DNA of 12,589 nt from assembly GCA_018648945.1 (NCBI GenBank), contig JABGQJ010000166.1:1-12589 (forward strand), in the 5' to 3' direction. Every line of letters begins with the position of its first letter. The stretch's first letter is position 1. Position numbers and translations under genes: made by a program. Source of the DNA: Victivallales bacterium (GTDB taxonomy: Bacteria > Verrucomicrobiota > Lentisphaeria > Oligosphaerales > Lenti-02). Under the pieces are notes generated by a model. That model searched no databases. It saw nothing but the letters and a program-made list of their open reading frames with translations, and was not told the DNA's origin. Shown here in pieces: positions 1 through 6,341 of this stretch.

Positions 1-2
1 TC

Positions 3-35
3 CGTGCCTGACAAGGGGGGAGGTATTGCAGGCAC
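3..35. repeat. Inverted repeat carrying the GCCTGACAAG word
   Basis: Positions 4-10 (GTGCCTG) are the exact reverse complement of 29-35 (CAGGCAC), with an 18-nt purine-rich loop. The left arm is part of the 13-mer CGTGCCTGACAAG (3-15), which recurs at 1427-1439 beyond the other end of the esterase gene. There is no U-run, so this is not a convincing intrinsic terminator. The rest of 36-138 is GC-rich, and I see no gene in it. Confidence 0.4.
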
Positions 36-138
36 CTAGCGATCCCATTGCGCGGGGGAACTGGGGGCGTGGTCCCCGACCGGCCACCGATCCGGACCCA
101 GCCGGCCCCAACCCAGGGCCCCCGCGTCCCTACTGTCT

Positions 139-1322
139 CTACTGGAACGTGACCATGGACCCCGGTTTCAGGGCGTGTTTCGGAAGGGGTCTCGAATCGT
201 CGAATACTCGCATCTGCCCGGGAGTTTCCAGAACCGTCTTGCTCTCGTCGTACAGCTCGGTTTCCTTGTCGAACACGCCCTTGGGATCGAGCGCAAGATG
301 CTTCACCATGAATGGGTACATCGCCTGGCGTTTCATGAACTGGTACCCATGCCTCTGGTTTGGGAAATGCGCATTCTCCACGTTCTCCTTCTTCCCGAAG
401 AGGTCGTAGACGTTGCGGATGTAGGGGTACTCGACGAGGGGGGTATTCCTTGTCCAATCGCCGCCAACAGAGACCAGCAGCATCGGCCGCGGAGCCGCCA
501 GAGCCGCAATCTCGGTGTTGTTCGTTTCCAGTTCGGCTGTCTTGTGAATGGGCATGCCGCTCTCACAGTGACAGCCGCCGAAGAAGTGGGCCGAAACCAT
601 GACAACTGGCGCGGCAACCCGGACCCGGGCGTCCACCGCTGTCAGAAGGAACGTCTGAGTGCCTCCGCCGGAGCAGCCCGTGACGGCGATCCGCTCGTCA
701 TCGACGTCAGGGAGTGACTGAACAAAGTCAATCGCCCGGATGCTGCTCCATGTCTGCAGAGTCAAGGCCTGTTGGTGTTTGTGGTCCCAACCCAGGAACA
801 GTGAATCGCCGTACCCAATCATGTCATAGGAAAAGACCACAGCCCCCATTCGCGCAAGCGTCGCGCAGCGATGTTGCTGATCCGGGCGGTACCGCCCCGC
901 GTCCGGACCGGCGGCGTGTCCATGTGGACAGAGGATTGCCGGACGAGGCCCCCTCGCCTCACTGGGGCGATAGAGATTGCCGTAGACCAGGAACCCCGGA
1001 CGTGCCTCGAACGCGACCGACTCGACGGAGTAGCCGCTGTACTCCCGCTTCTTGTGCACCACGGCGTTCAGCGGCGTACGGTCGGGCAGCGGATCGAGAT
1101 TCGCCCCGACGAGGATCTGCTTGCGAATCCTCGCCGCCCGTCCCGCCACTGGTCGAGATCAGCATACGTGGCGGCCAATCGCCCAAGCTGCTCGATGGCT
1201 TCAGGCTCTGTCTGGTAGTTCCCGCGACAGAGAATCGGTTGTCCCGCTTCCCCCTTCTCTTGTGCGCACAAGAATGGGGCAACAAGGCAGGTGATGCTTG
1301 CACTGATCGCGTTGCGTCTCAT
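139..1322 (-). CDS. Secreted acetylxylan-esterase-like alpha/beta hydrolase, broken by a frameshift
   Basis: The uninterrupted frame is 139-1149, but the natural gene is longer. The frame just upstream starts at ATG 1322, with GGAAAGG 8-14 nt before it, and encodes a basic then hydrophobic signal-like N-terminus ([21 protein letters not shown]). It continues to DLDQWRDG near 1140. The next residues that make sense ([19 protein letters not shown]) lie in the other frame. Restoring one C in the GACGGGCGG stretch (complement of about 1137-1144) joins them as [12 protein letters not shown], giving about 394 aa. The body has the alpha/beta-hydrolase nucleophile elbow GCSGGG (Ser codon 670-672), a late Asp candidate in SVGGDWTRN and a His in QRHGYQF. 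The family deacetylates carbohydrates or hydrolyses related esters; the substrate here is unknown. Whether the frameshift is real or an assembly error cannot be told from the sequence. Confidence 0.8.
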
Positions 1323-1401
1323 TTCCGGCCTTTCCTTTCTGCCAATCCGGTGGTTCCTTCGTCGCTCGGCATTATGCGCCCGAGGAGATCCTCTCTGGCA
1401 C

Positions 1402-1418
1402 CCATGGTAACGGTACAT
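1402..1418 (-). promoter_or_regulatory. Operator-like motif upstream of the esterase gene
   Basis: CCATGGTAACGGTACAT lies 79 nt upstream of the esterase start and matches 15 of 17 bases at 3624-3640, upstream of the pseudopilin gene, in the same orientation relative to the gene. The partly symmetric core with a central CG recalls LacI-family operators. No regulator gene is in the window, so this is inference. Confidence 0.3.
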
Positions 1419-1426
1419 CTCTCCCT

Positions 1427-1461
1427 CGTGCCTGACAAGCGGCGGGAAGCCGCCTGACAAG
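1427..1461. repeat. Two direct GCCTGACAAG repeats flanking a small hairpin
   Basis: GCCTGACAAG occurs at 1430-1439 and again at 1452-1461. The bases between contain a 5-bp stem, GCGGC-GGGAA-GCCGC. A third copy is at 6-15, and the longer 13-mer is shared by 3-15 and 1427-1439. This may be a dispersed REP-like repeat around the esterase gene. I see no transposase and no longer terminal repeats. Confidence 0.4.
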
Positions 1462-1517
1462 TCCAGAGGCGCCCCACGTCGTCCCCGAAGGCCGCTCATG
1501 CCCCCGCATTGGCGTCG

Positions 1518-1546
1518 TTTGCAGGTGGTCCGGGCGCGCGTAAAGT
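1518..1546 (+). promoter_or_regulatory. Candidate sigma-70-type promoter for the uridylyltransferase gene
   Basis: TTTGCA (1518-1523) and TAAAGT (1541-1546) are separated by 17 bp, 54 bp before the start codon. Each box matches the consensus at 4 of 6 positions. This is the best pair I see in the intergenic stretch, but it is weak. Confidence 0.3.
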
Positions 1547-1600
1547 AGGGTCTACAGCGAGTGGCGGGCAGCACCCAAAGAGCAACAGGACGCAATCCCC

Positions 1601-2923
1601 ATGCGGCACACCGAACGCGACGCTTTCCTGGAACGCATGACCGCAGGCGGTTGCCATGCCGTCGCCAAGGCGATGTTTGCCCACTACTTCGACCGGTTCC
1701 GGTCCGGCGAGACGGGCGAGATCGCGGAGGCGAGCATCGTGTCGCCGACGGAATCGCTGCTGCTGCGCTATGCGGATCTGGCAGTGCCCGCGGGCGATCT
1801 CGGCGGGCGGGTGGCGATGGTGAAGCTGAACGGGGGTTTGGGGACGAGCATGGGGCTGACCCGGGCCAAGTCCATGTTGGAGGTGAAGCCGGGCCTGACC
1901 TTCCTGGATGTGATCGCCCAGCAGGCGCTCAAGGCCGAACTCCCGCTGGTTCTGATGAACAGCTTCAGTACGCACGACGACACCATGGGCACGCTGGCGG
2001 ACCGCCATCCCGAGCTGGCGGAGAGGGGACTTGTCCGTGCCTTCCTGCAGAACCGTTTCCCGAAAATCGAGGTGGTGGGGGATCGCGTCCGGCCCCTGTC
2101 CCTGGACGATGACAAGCTGAACTGGAATCCGCCGGGGCACGGCGATCTCTACCCCTCGATCCTGATCTCGGGAGTTCTCGACGAACTGCTTGCGCAGGGG
2201 GTGGAGGTGGCGTTCGTGTCGAACTCCGACAATCTTGGCGCGGTGATGGACCGGCGAATTGCCGGGCACATGTTGAACCAGGGGGAGGGCCTCCCGTTTC
2301 TGATGGAAGTGCGTTCGCGAACACAGATGGACCGCAAGGGGGGACATCTCGCCATGCGGCGGGCAGACAACCAGCTGGTCCTGCGCGAAGTGGCCCAGTG
2401 CCCCAAGGGCGAAGAGGAGTTCTTCCAGGACATCTCCCGCCATGGCTTCTTCAACACCAACAATCTGTGGGTCAACCTGCGGGCGCTGAAGGCGGCGCTG
2501 GACGAGGCCGGCGAGGGATTCCTGCCTCTGCCGATGATCACCAATCGCAAGACGGTGCAGGAGCACGCCGTCGTGCAGTTGGAGACGGCAATGGGAGCAG
2601 CGGTGGAGATGTTCCCGCAGGCGGCGGCGCTGGTGGTGCCTCGCAGTCGCTATGCGCCGGTGAAGACGACCAACCATCTGCTCGTCGTGCGCTCGGATGC
2701 CTACGAACTGGATGCGGCGACCGGGCAACTCGTGCTCACCGGTGGGCGGCAGGAACCCCCGGTGGTGGCGCTGGACCGCGATCTCTACAAGACCGTGCCG
2801 CAACTGGAGCGGGCGTTCCCGGGCGGGATTCCCTCCCTGACGGACTGCACCAGCCTGACTATCGAGGCCGAGACGGTTGTTCCGGTCGATACCCCGCTCG
2901 TCGGGGATGTGGTGATTCGCTGA
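1601..2923 (+). CDS. UTP--glucose-1-phosphate uridylyltransferase (UGP2-type)
   Basis: This 440-aa protein transfers UMP from UTP to a sugar 1-phosphate, making UDP-glucose or a related UDP-sugar for glycan synthesis. It belongs to the eukaryote-like UDPGP family, not the bacterial GalU family. Diagnostic blocks appear in order: the nucleotide-binding loop KLNGGLGTSMG (residues 75-85), PLVLMNSFSTHDDTMGTL, PPGHGDLYPSI, FVSNSDNLGA (S207-N211 region), GFFNTNNLWVNL, and RYAPVKTTNHLL with the expected lysine K355. The usual CxGPKS after the loop is LTRAKS here, a mild divergence. Length is close to the family norm. ATG 1601 has AGGA 10 nt upstream, and the protein begins in the family's helical N-terminus (RDAFLERM). 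It converges on the pseudopilin gene with an 11-bp gap. UDP-glucose is likely; UDP-GlcNAc or another UDP-sugar is possible from sequence alone. Confidence 0.9.
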   Translation: MRHTERDAFLERMTAGGCHAVAKAMFAHYFDRFRSGETGEIAEASIVSPTESLLLRYADLAVPAGDLGGRVAMVKLNGGLGTSMGLTRAKSMLEVKPGLTFLDVIAQQALKAELPLVLMNSFSTHDDTMGTLADRHPELAERGLVRAFLQNRFPKIEVVGDRVRPLSLDDDKLNWNPPGHGDLYPSILISGVLDELLAQGVEVAFVSNSDNLGAVMDRRIAGHMLNQGEGLPFLMEVRSRTQMDRKGGHLAMRRADNQLVLREVAQCPKGEEEFFQDISRHGFFNTNNLWVNLRALKAALDEAGEGFLPLPMITNRKTVQEHAVVQLETAMGAAVEMFPQAAALVVPRSRYAPVKTTNHLLVVRSDAYELDAATGQLVLTGGRQEPPVVALDRDLYKTVPQLERAFPGGIPSLTDCTSLTIEAETVVPVDTPLVGDVVIR

Positions 2924-2945
2924 CCCAGCTGCGGTCAGCGTTTTC
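2918..2945 (+). terminator. Hairpin terminator holding both convergent stop codons
   Basis: CGCTGACC (2918-2925) and GGTCAGCG (2933-2940) form a perfect 8-bp stem with a 7-nt loop, followed on the plus strand by TTTTCT. The TGA of the uridylyltransferase gene (2921-2923) and the TGA of the pseudopilin gene (2935-2937, minus strand) sit opposite each other in the two arms. On the minus strand the hairpin is not followed by a U-run. Confidence 0.6.
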
Positions 2946-3582
2946 TGACCGCCCAGTCGGCGTGGTTCGGCACGTCCCGGTGCCATTGCACATGACCGCC
3001 GAGATAGAGTGCGTTGTACCCCTTCATGTGGCGCTGCTCCATCAGGCTGGTCAGGGGCCAATCGTCGGTCCCGCTCTGGGCACCGCCGATGTTCTCGGGG
3101 CTCGATTCCGGGTCGGCATCGGCCATGAAGATGCACTCCTCCGGATTGGCCACCGCCGCGATCCGGAGTCCTCCGAAGCCGGAGTAGTGGTTGTCGATGC
3201 CGTCGGCATCCAGGTCGTCGTAGTCGTAGTAGCTCAGCCCGTAGTGAAGGACCTTGCCGTTTGCCGAGTCGATCCGGTCCGGGGTGGGGTCTCCGGAGGG
3301 GCAGAGCCAGATGCGCTTGGTGCTGAAGTAGTCCTGGAGTACATCGGAGAACAGCTCTACGCCGCTGGGGGTGTTGCGGCGCAGGGACGGAATCCAGTCG
3401 TTGCAGTCATCGGTGTACATCACCACGCCAACGCCGATCTGCTTCATCCGCGCGAGGCAGTCGGTCATGTGCGCCTTCTGACGGGCCTTCGACAGGGCCG
3501 GGAGGAGGAAACCCGCCAGGATGGCAATGATGGCGATGACGACGAGTAGCTCAATAAGGGTGAAGGCTCTTGTGCGCCCCAT
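2935..3582 (-). CDS. Type II/IV pseudopilin-like protein with N-terminal methylation motif
   Basis: This 215-aa protein has a short positive leader (MGRTRA) followed by FTLIELLVVIAIIAIL, the class III prepilin signal: cleavage before F7, glutamate at +5 of the mature protein (E11), and one hydrophobic N-terminal helix used for membrane insertion and fibre packing. The -1 residue is Ala rather than the classic Gly, which is common in planctomycete- and lentisphaera-type prepilins. The globular part has WLCPSGDP, an ECIFMADADPE segment and a C-terminal GYNALYLGGHVQW, resembling the H-X9-DG tail of that group with GG in place of DG. Start 3582 is preferred over the in-frame ATG at 3669 because AGGAG (3590-3594) sits 7 nt before it and the leader then has normal length. 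No secretion-system genes are adjacent, so its machine and role are unknown. Confidence 0.88.
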   Translation of the reverse strand: MGRTRAFTLIELLVVIAIIAILAGFLLPALSKARQKAHMTDCLARMKQIGVGVVMYTDDCNDWIPSLRRNTPSGVELFSDVLQDYFSTKRIWLCPSGDPTPDRIDSANGKVLHYGLSYYDYDDLDADGIDNHYSGFGGLRIAAVANPEECIFMADADPESSPENIGGAQSGTDDWPLTSLMEQRHMKGYNALYLGGHVQWHRDVPNHADWAVRKR

Positions 3583-3623
3583 GGTTGGGCTCCTGCATTG
3601 ATTCTGCATCGGCGATGCCGCTG

Positions 3624-3640
3624 CCATGGTAACGTTGCAT
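3624..3640 (-). promoter_or_regulatory. Operator-like motif upstream of the pseudopilin gene
   Basis: CCATGGTAACGTTGCAT lies 41 nt before the pseudopilin start and is the partner of 1402-1418. Its centre, AACGTT, is palindromic, with outer TG/CA bases, as in LacI-family sites. It lies downstream of the candidate promoter at 3696-3723, a position compatible with a roadblock or repression site. Confidence 0.3.
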
Positions 3641-3674
3641 TCGCTGCTGTATTGCCAGTGGTGCCGCAACGCGG

Positions 3675-3688
3675 GTGTATTCGTACAC
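3675..3688. other. Small hairpin in the divergent intergenic region
   Basis: GTGTA-TTCG-TACAC is a 5-bp stem with a TTCG tetraloop, extendable by a G-U and a G-C pair. It lies between the divergent pseudopilin and hisB genes and would be in the 5' leader of the pseudopilin mRNA if the promoter at 3696-3723 is used. Function unknown. Confidence 0.3.
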
Positions 3689-3695
3689 TCCCAGA

Positions 3696-3723
3696 GCTAT
3701 AGTACCACATTCATGATTGTCAT
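3696..3723 (-). promoter_or_regulatory. Candidate promoter for the pseudopilin gene
   Basis: Read on the minus strand, ATGACA (5 of 6 to the -35 consensus) is followed after 16 bp by TATAGC, 114 nt upstream of the pseudopilin ATG. An overlapping TGG-TACTAT could serve as an extended -10. No comparably good pair was seen for hisB on the plus strand. Confidence 0.35.
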
Positions 3724-3758
3724 GTGCAGATTTCCCGTAACCCACCAACGGATACCGT

Positions 3759-4349
3759 ATGGCCAGGCAGGCAGACATTCAACGCACGACCCGCGAGACG
3801 GACATCCAGCTCCAGCTGGTGTTGGACGGCTCTGCCGACGTGTGCATTGCGACGGGGCTGCCTTTCCTCGACCATATGCTGGAGGCGTTTGCCCGGCACG
3901 GTCGGTTTGGTCTGCGGGTGTCTGCCAAGGGTGATCTGGAGGTGGACGCGCACCACACCATCGAGGATCTTGGACTGGTGTTGGGCGATGCCTTGCGCGA
4001 GGCGCTGGGCGACAAGTCCGGGATCGTCCGCTTTGGCACTGCCTTTGTGCCCATGGACGAGGCGCTGGCTCGGGTTTCGCTTGATCTCTCGGGGCGTCCC
4101 TGCCTGGCCTACCGGTTGACCAGCCCGGCCGTCGAGGTCGGTGGCTTCCACACGCGACTTTTCGCCGAGTTCTTCCAGGCGTTTGTCAATCGGGGTGGGG
4201 TCACGCTCCACATAGACTTGTTGGCCGGTGAAGAGGCGCATCACGCCTTCGAAGCGGTCTTCAAGGCATTCGGGAGGGCCCTGGATCAAGCGACTCAGCT
4301 TGATCCGCGCTCAACAGGCGTGCCATCCACCAAGGGTGTGCTGGATTGA
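3759..4349 (+). CDS. hisB: Imidazoleglycerol-phosphate dehydratase
   Basis: This enzyme dehydrates imidazole glycerol phosphate to imidazole acetol phosphate in histidine biosynthesis, using two Mn2+ ions. The 196-aa length is that of the monofunctional enzyme, with no phosphatase domain. Metal-site motifs are intact and duplicated as expected: FLDHML with H39, RHG with H47, HHTIED (H65, H66, E69), GGFHTRLFAEFF with H131, and EAHHAFE (H161, H162, E165), followed by FKAFGRAL. The C-terminus STKGVLD is the usual family ending. ATG 3759 gives the standard N-terminus (RTTRETDIQ), although the Shine-Dalgarno is weak (ACGGA). It is divergent from the pseudopilin gene and 87 bp upstream of thrS on the same strand, so co-transcription with thrS is plausible. 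No other his genes are in the window. Confidence 0.95.
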   Translation: MARQADIQRTTRETDIQLQLVLDGSADVCIATGLPFLDHMLEAFARHGRFGLRVSAKGDLEVDAHHTIEDLGLVLGDALREALGDKSGIVRFGTAFVPMDEALARVSLDLSGRPCLAYRLTSPAVEVGGFHTRLFAEFFQAFVNRGGVTLHIDLLAGEEAHHAFEAVFKAFGRALDQATQLDPRSTGVPSTKGVLD

Positions 4350-4395
4350 TTGTCCACCCCCGCCCTTCCCCGAGTCTCACACGACGTACCCAGCC

Positions 4396-4410
4396 GCGGC
4401 CGTCGGCCGC
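4396..4410 (+). promoter_or_regulatory. GC hairpin ahead of the thrS Shine-Dalgarno
   Basis: GCGGCC-GTC-GGCCGC is a perfect 6-bp stem in the hisB-thrS gap, ending 12 nt before AGAGGA. It is followed only by CTCCCTGTTT, so termination would be weak. A translational operator role, as known for thrS in enterobacteria, is possible but not shown. Confidence 0.3.
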
Positions 4411-4436
4411 CTCCCTGTTTCCAGAGGACTGATATC

Positions 4437-6161
4437 ATGTCGGAATTCAACCTGCAAACGCGCCGCCACAGTGCCGCCCATATCATGGCTGCGGCTGTTC
4501 AGAAGCTCTACCCCGATGCCAAGTTCGACATTGGTCCCGCCACCGACGATGGCTTCTATTACGACTTCGACCTCGAACACCGTCTGGTGCCGGCGGATCT
4601 GAAGAAGATCGAGAAGGCCATGAGGAAGATGCTGGGGCGCAAGCTGCCCTTCGAGCGCCGCGAAGTCAGCCGCGCCGAAGCCGAGGCGATCTTCGCCGAA
4701 GCCGGCCAGACGCTGAAGCTCGAGCGCCTGGCCGACATCCCCGAGGGGGAGACGGTCTCGCTCTACCAAACGGGCGACTTTCTCGACCTCTGCCGCGGCC
4801 CCCATGTGGAGCACTCCGCCCAGATCGGCGCGGTGAAGTTGCTCTCCATCGCCGGCTCCTACTTCCGGGGCGACGAGAAGAACCAGATGCTGCAACGGGT
4901 CTACGGCACGGCTTTTGCCAACAAGGAGGAGCTGAACGCCTACCTCCAGGGCATCGAGGAGGCCAAGAAGCGCGACCACCGGAAGCTCGGCACGGAGCTG
5001 GAGCTGTTCAGCACCCACGAGGACATCGGCCCCGGCCTGGTCTGCTGGCACCCCAAGGGCGCCCGGATTCGCCACGTCATCGAGACGTTCTGGCGCGACG
5101 CTCACTACGCCAACGGCTACGAACTGCTCAATACGCCCCATGTGGGCAAGGCCAACCTCTGGCAGACGAGCGGGCACCTCGACTTCTACAAGGAGGGCAT
5201 GTACGCCCCCATGAGCATTGACGAGAACGACTACTACGTCAAGCCCATGAACTGCCCCTTCCACATCAAGATCTACCAGAACCGGCCCCGGTCCTACCGC
5301 GAATTGCCGCTGCGCTGGGGCGAACTCGGCACGGTGTACCGCTACGAGAAAGGGGGCGTCCTGCATGGTCTGCTCCGCGTCCGCGGCTTCACGCAGGACG
5401 ATGCCCATATCATCTGCACGCCCGAGCAGATCGAGGACGAAATCACCGAGGTCCTGCGCTTCAGCCTCTACATGTGGAAGGCATTCGGCTTCGAGGATAT
5501 CAAGGCCTATCTGGCCACCCGTCCCGAGAAGGCCGTCGGCGATCCCGAGCGCTGGGACCAGGCCCTGGTCTCCCTGGAGAAGGCCGTGCAGCGTTGCGGT
5601 CTAGAGTGCGAGGTCGACGAGGGCGGCGGTGCCTTCTACGGCCCCAAGATCGACCTCAAGATCAAGGACGCGCTCGGTCGCGAGTGGCAGACGACGACGA
5701 TCCAGTTTGACTTCAACCTTCCCGAGCGCTTCGACATGACCTACGTTGGGGCCGACGGCGAGCGCCACCGCCCCTACATGGTGCACCGCGCGTTGCTTGG
5801 CTCTCTCGAACGGTTCTTCGGCATCCTGATCGAGCACTACGCTGGCGCGTTCCCACTCTGGCTCTCGCCCGAACAGGTCCGTGTGCTGCCCATCAGCGAG
5901 AAGTTTGCCGACTACGCCGAGACGGTGCGGCAGGCCTTGGCCAATGCCGGTCTGCGCGTATCCGTGGACGGTGAGGCCGATCCCATCGGCGCCAAAATCC
6001 GCCGCGCCCGCAATCAGCGCCTGCCCTATATGGCGGTTGTTGGCGAGCGGGAGGTGGAGGCCGGCGAAGTCGCTCTGCGAGGGCGGGGCGGCGACGAGGG
6101 CCCGGTGGCGGTCGCCGATCTGGTGACCCGCCTGACCCGCGAAAACGCGGAAAAGGCATGA
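4437..6161 (+). CDS. thrS: Threonyl-tRNA synthetase lacking the TGS domain
   Basis: This class II aminoacyl-tRNA synthetase charges tRNA-Thr and edits mischarged Ser-tRNA-Thr. The 574-aa protein begins directly in the editing (tRNA_SAD) domain with RRHSAAHIM (H11, H15) and LCRGPH (C119, H123), which form the editing metal-type site. The catalytic core follows. Its zinc ligands fall at C273 (MNCPFH), H324 (DDAHI) and H450 (VHRALLGS), with the same spacing as C334/H385/H511 of the E. coli enzyme. The C-terminal anticodon-binding domain starts near LSPEQVRVLPI. The N-terminal TGS domain of about 60 aa found in the roughly 640-aa E. coli type is absent. Extending to the in-frame TTG at 4350 adds only a proline/arginine-rich stretch, so it does not supply one. 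ATG 4437 has AGAGGA 8 nt upstream. The gene heads the thrS-infC-rpmI-rplT cluster. Confidence 0.96.
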   Translation: MSEFNLQTRRHSAAHIMAAAVQKLYPDAKFDIGPATDDGFYYDFDLEHRLVPADLKKIEKAMRKMLGRKLPFERREVSRAEAEAIFAEAGQTLKLERLADIPEGETVSLYQTGDFLDLCRGPHVEHSAQIGAVKLLSIAGSYFRGDEKNQMLQRVYGTAFANKEELNAYLQGIEEAKKRDHRKLGTELELFSTHEDIGPGLVCWHPKGARIRHVIETFWRDAHYANGYELLNTPHVGKANLWQTSGHLDFYKEGMYAPMSIDENDYYVKPMNCPFHIKIYQNRPRSYRELPLRWGELGTVYRYEKGGVLHGLLRVRGFTQDDAHIICTPEQIEDEITEVLRFSLYMWKAFGFEDIKAYLATRPEKAVGDPERWDQALVSLEKAVQRCGLECEVDEGGGAFYGPKIDLKIKDALGREWQTTTIQFDFNLPERFDMTYVGADGERHRPYMVHRALLGSLERFFGILIEHYAGAFPLWLSPEQVRVLPISEKFADYAETVRQALANAGLRVSVDGEADPIGAKIRRARNQRLPYMAVVGEREVEAGEVALRGRGGDEGPVAVADLVTRLTRENAEKA

Positions 6162-6201
6162 GCTTGGTGGTGCCTCCTCAGCTTTTCTGCTTCAGACATT
6201 C

Positions 6202-6230
6202 TTGCAACACACTTGATTTTCGAGTATTTT
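6202..6230 (+). promoter_or_regulatory. Candidate promoter for infC-rpmI-rplT
   Basis: TTGCAA (6202-6207) and TATTTT (6225-6230) are separated by exactly 17 bp in a locally AT-rich patch between thrS and infC. Each box matches the consensus at 4 of 6 positions. Initiation here would give an infC leader of about 100 nt containing the two hairpins at 6241-6304. Confidence 0.45.
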
Positions 6231-6240
6231 TCAGCCAGGA

Positions 6241-6304
6241 TGTGTGGCTAGAGGCCGAAACCGGCCACCACACAGGTCGGACGGCAAGCTGGTCATGCCG
6301 TTCG
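6241..6304 (+). promoter_or_regulatory. Two stable leader hairpins before infC
   Basis: Hairpin 1: TGTGTGG (6241-6247) pairs with CCACACA (6268-6274). It encloses GGCCG-AAAC-CGGCC (6253-6266) with an asymmetric internal loop. Hairpin 2: CGGACGGCA (6278-6286) pairs with TGCCGTTCG (6296-6304), 9 bp including one G-U, with a 9-nt loop. Ribosomal-protein L20 regulates infC-rpmI-rplT operons in other bacteria through structured leaders. Whether these hairpins are an L20-binding element cannot be decided by eye. Confidence 0.45.
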
Positions 6305-6324
6305 GCAGTACAGACATATCCCAC

Positions 6325-6341
6325 AGGAGGATCGACCCATC
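6325..6341 (+). promoter_or_regulatory. Shine-Dalgarno and AUC start codon of infC
   Basis: A perfect AGGAGG (6325-6330) lies 8 nt before ATC (6339-6341). The frame from that ATC reads I-AKQLKDGDRLYRGKDVRVIAPDNEQLGI, which aligns with the standard IF3 N-terminus. No ATG, GTG or TTG occurs in this frame upstream. The next possible start, GTG 6393, would cut off the conserved N-terminal strand. Confidence 0.75.

Noticed and set aside
26..1457. Plus-strand open frames across the esterase region
   Set aside because: They run opposite to a gene with a clear hydrolase fold and nucleophile motif. Their proteins are Pro/Arg/Ser-rich with no family features.
1496..3136. 546-codon minus-strand open frame
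   Set aside because: It runs antisense through the whole uridylyltransferase gene and has a His/Arg/Gln-rich composition with no recognisable domain. Long antisense frames are common in high-GC genes.
3583..3669. Upstream ATG (3669) for the pseudopilin
   Set aside because: It would place 35 residues before the prepilin cleavage site and lacks the AGGAG that precedes ATG 3582.
4377..5408. 343-codon minus-strand open frame inside thrS
   Set aside because: Antisense to a gene with intact catalytic motifs; Leu/Val/Glu-rich mirror composition and no domain or start signal.
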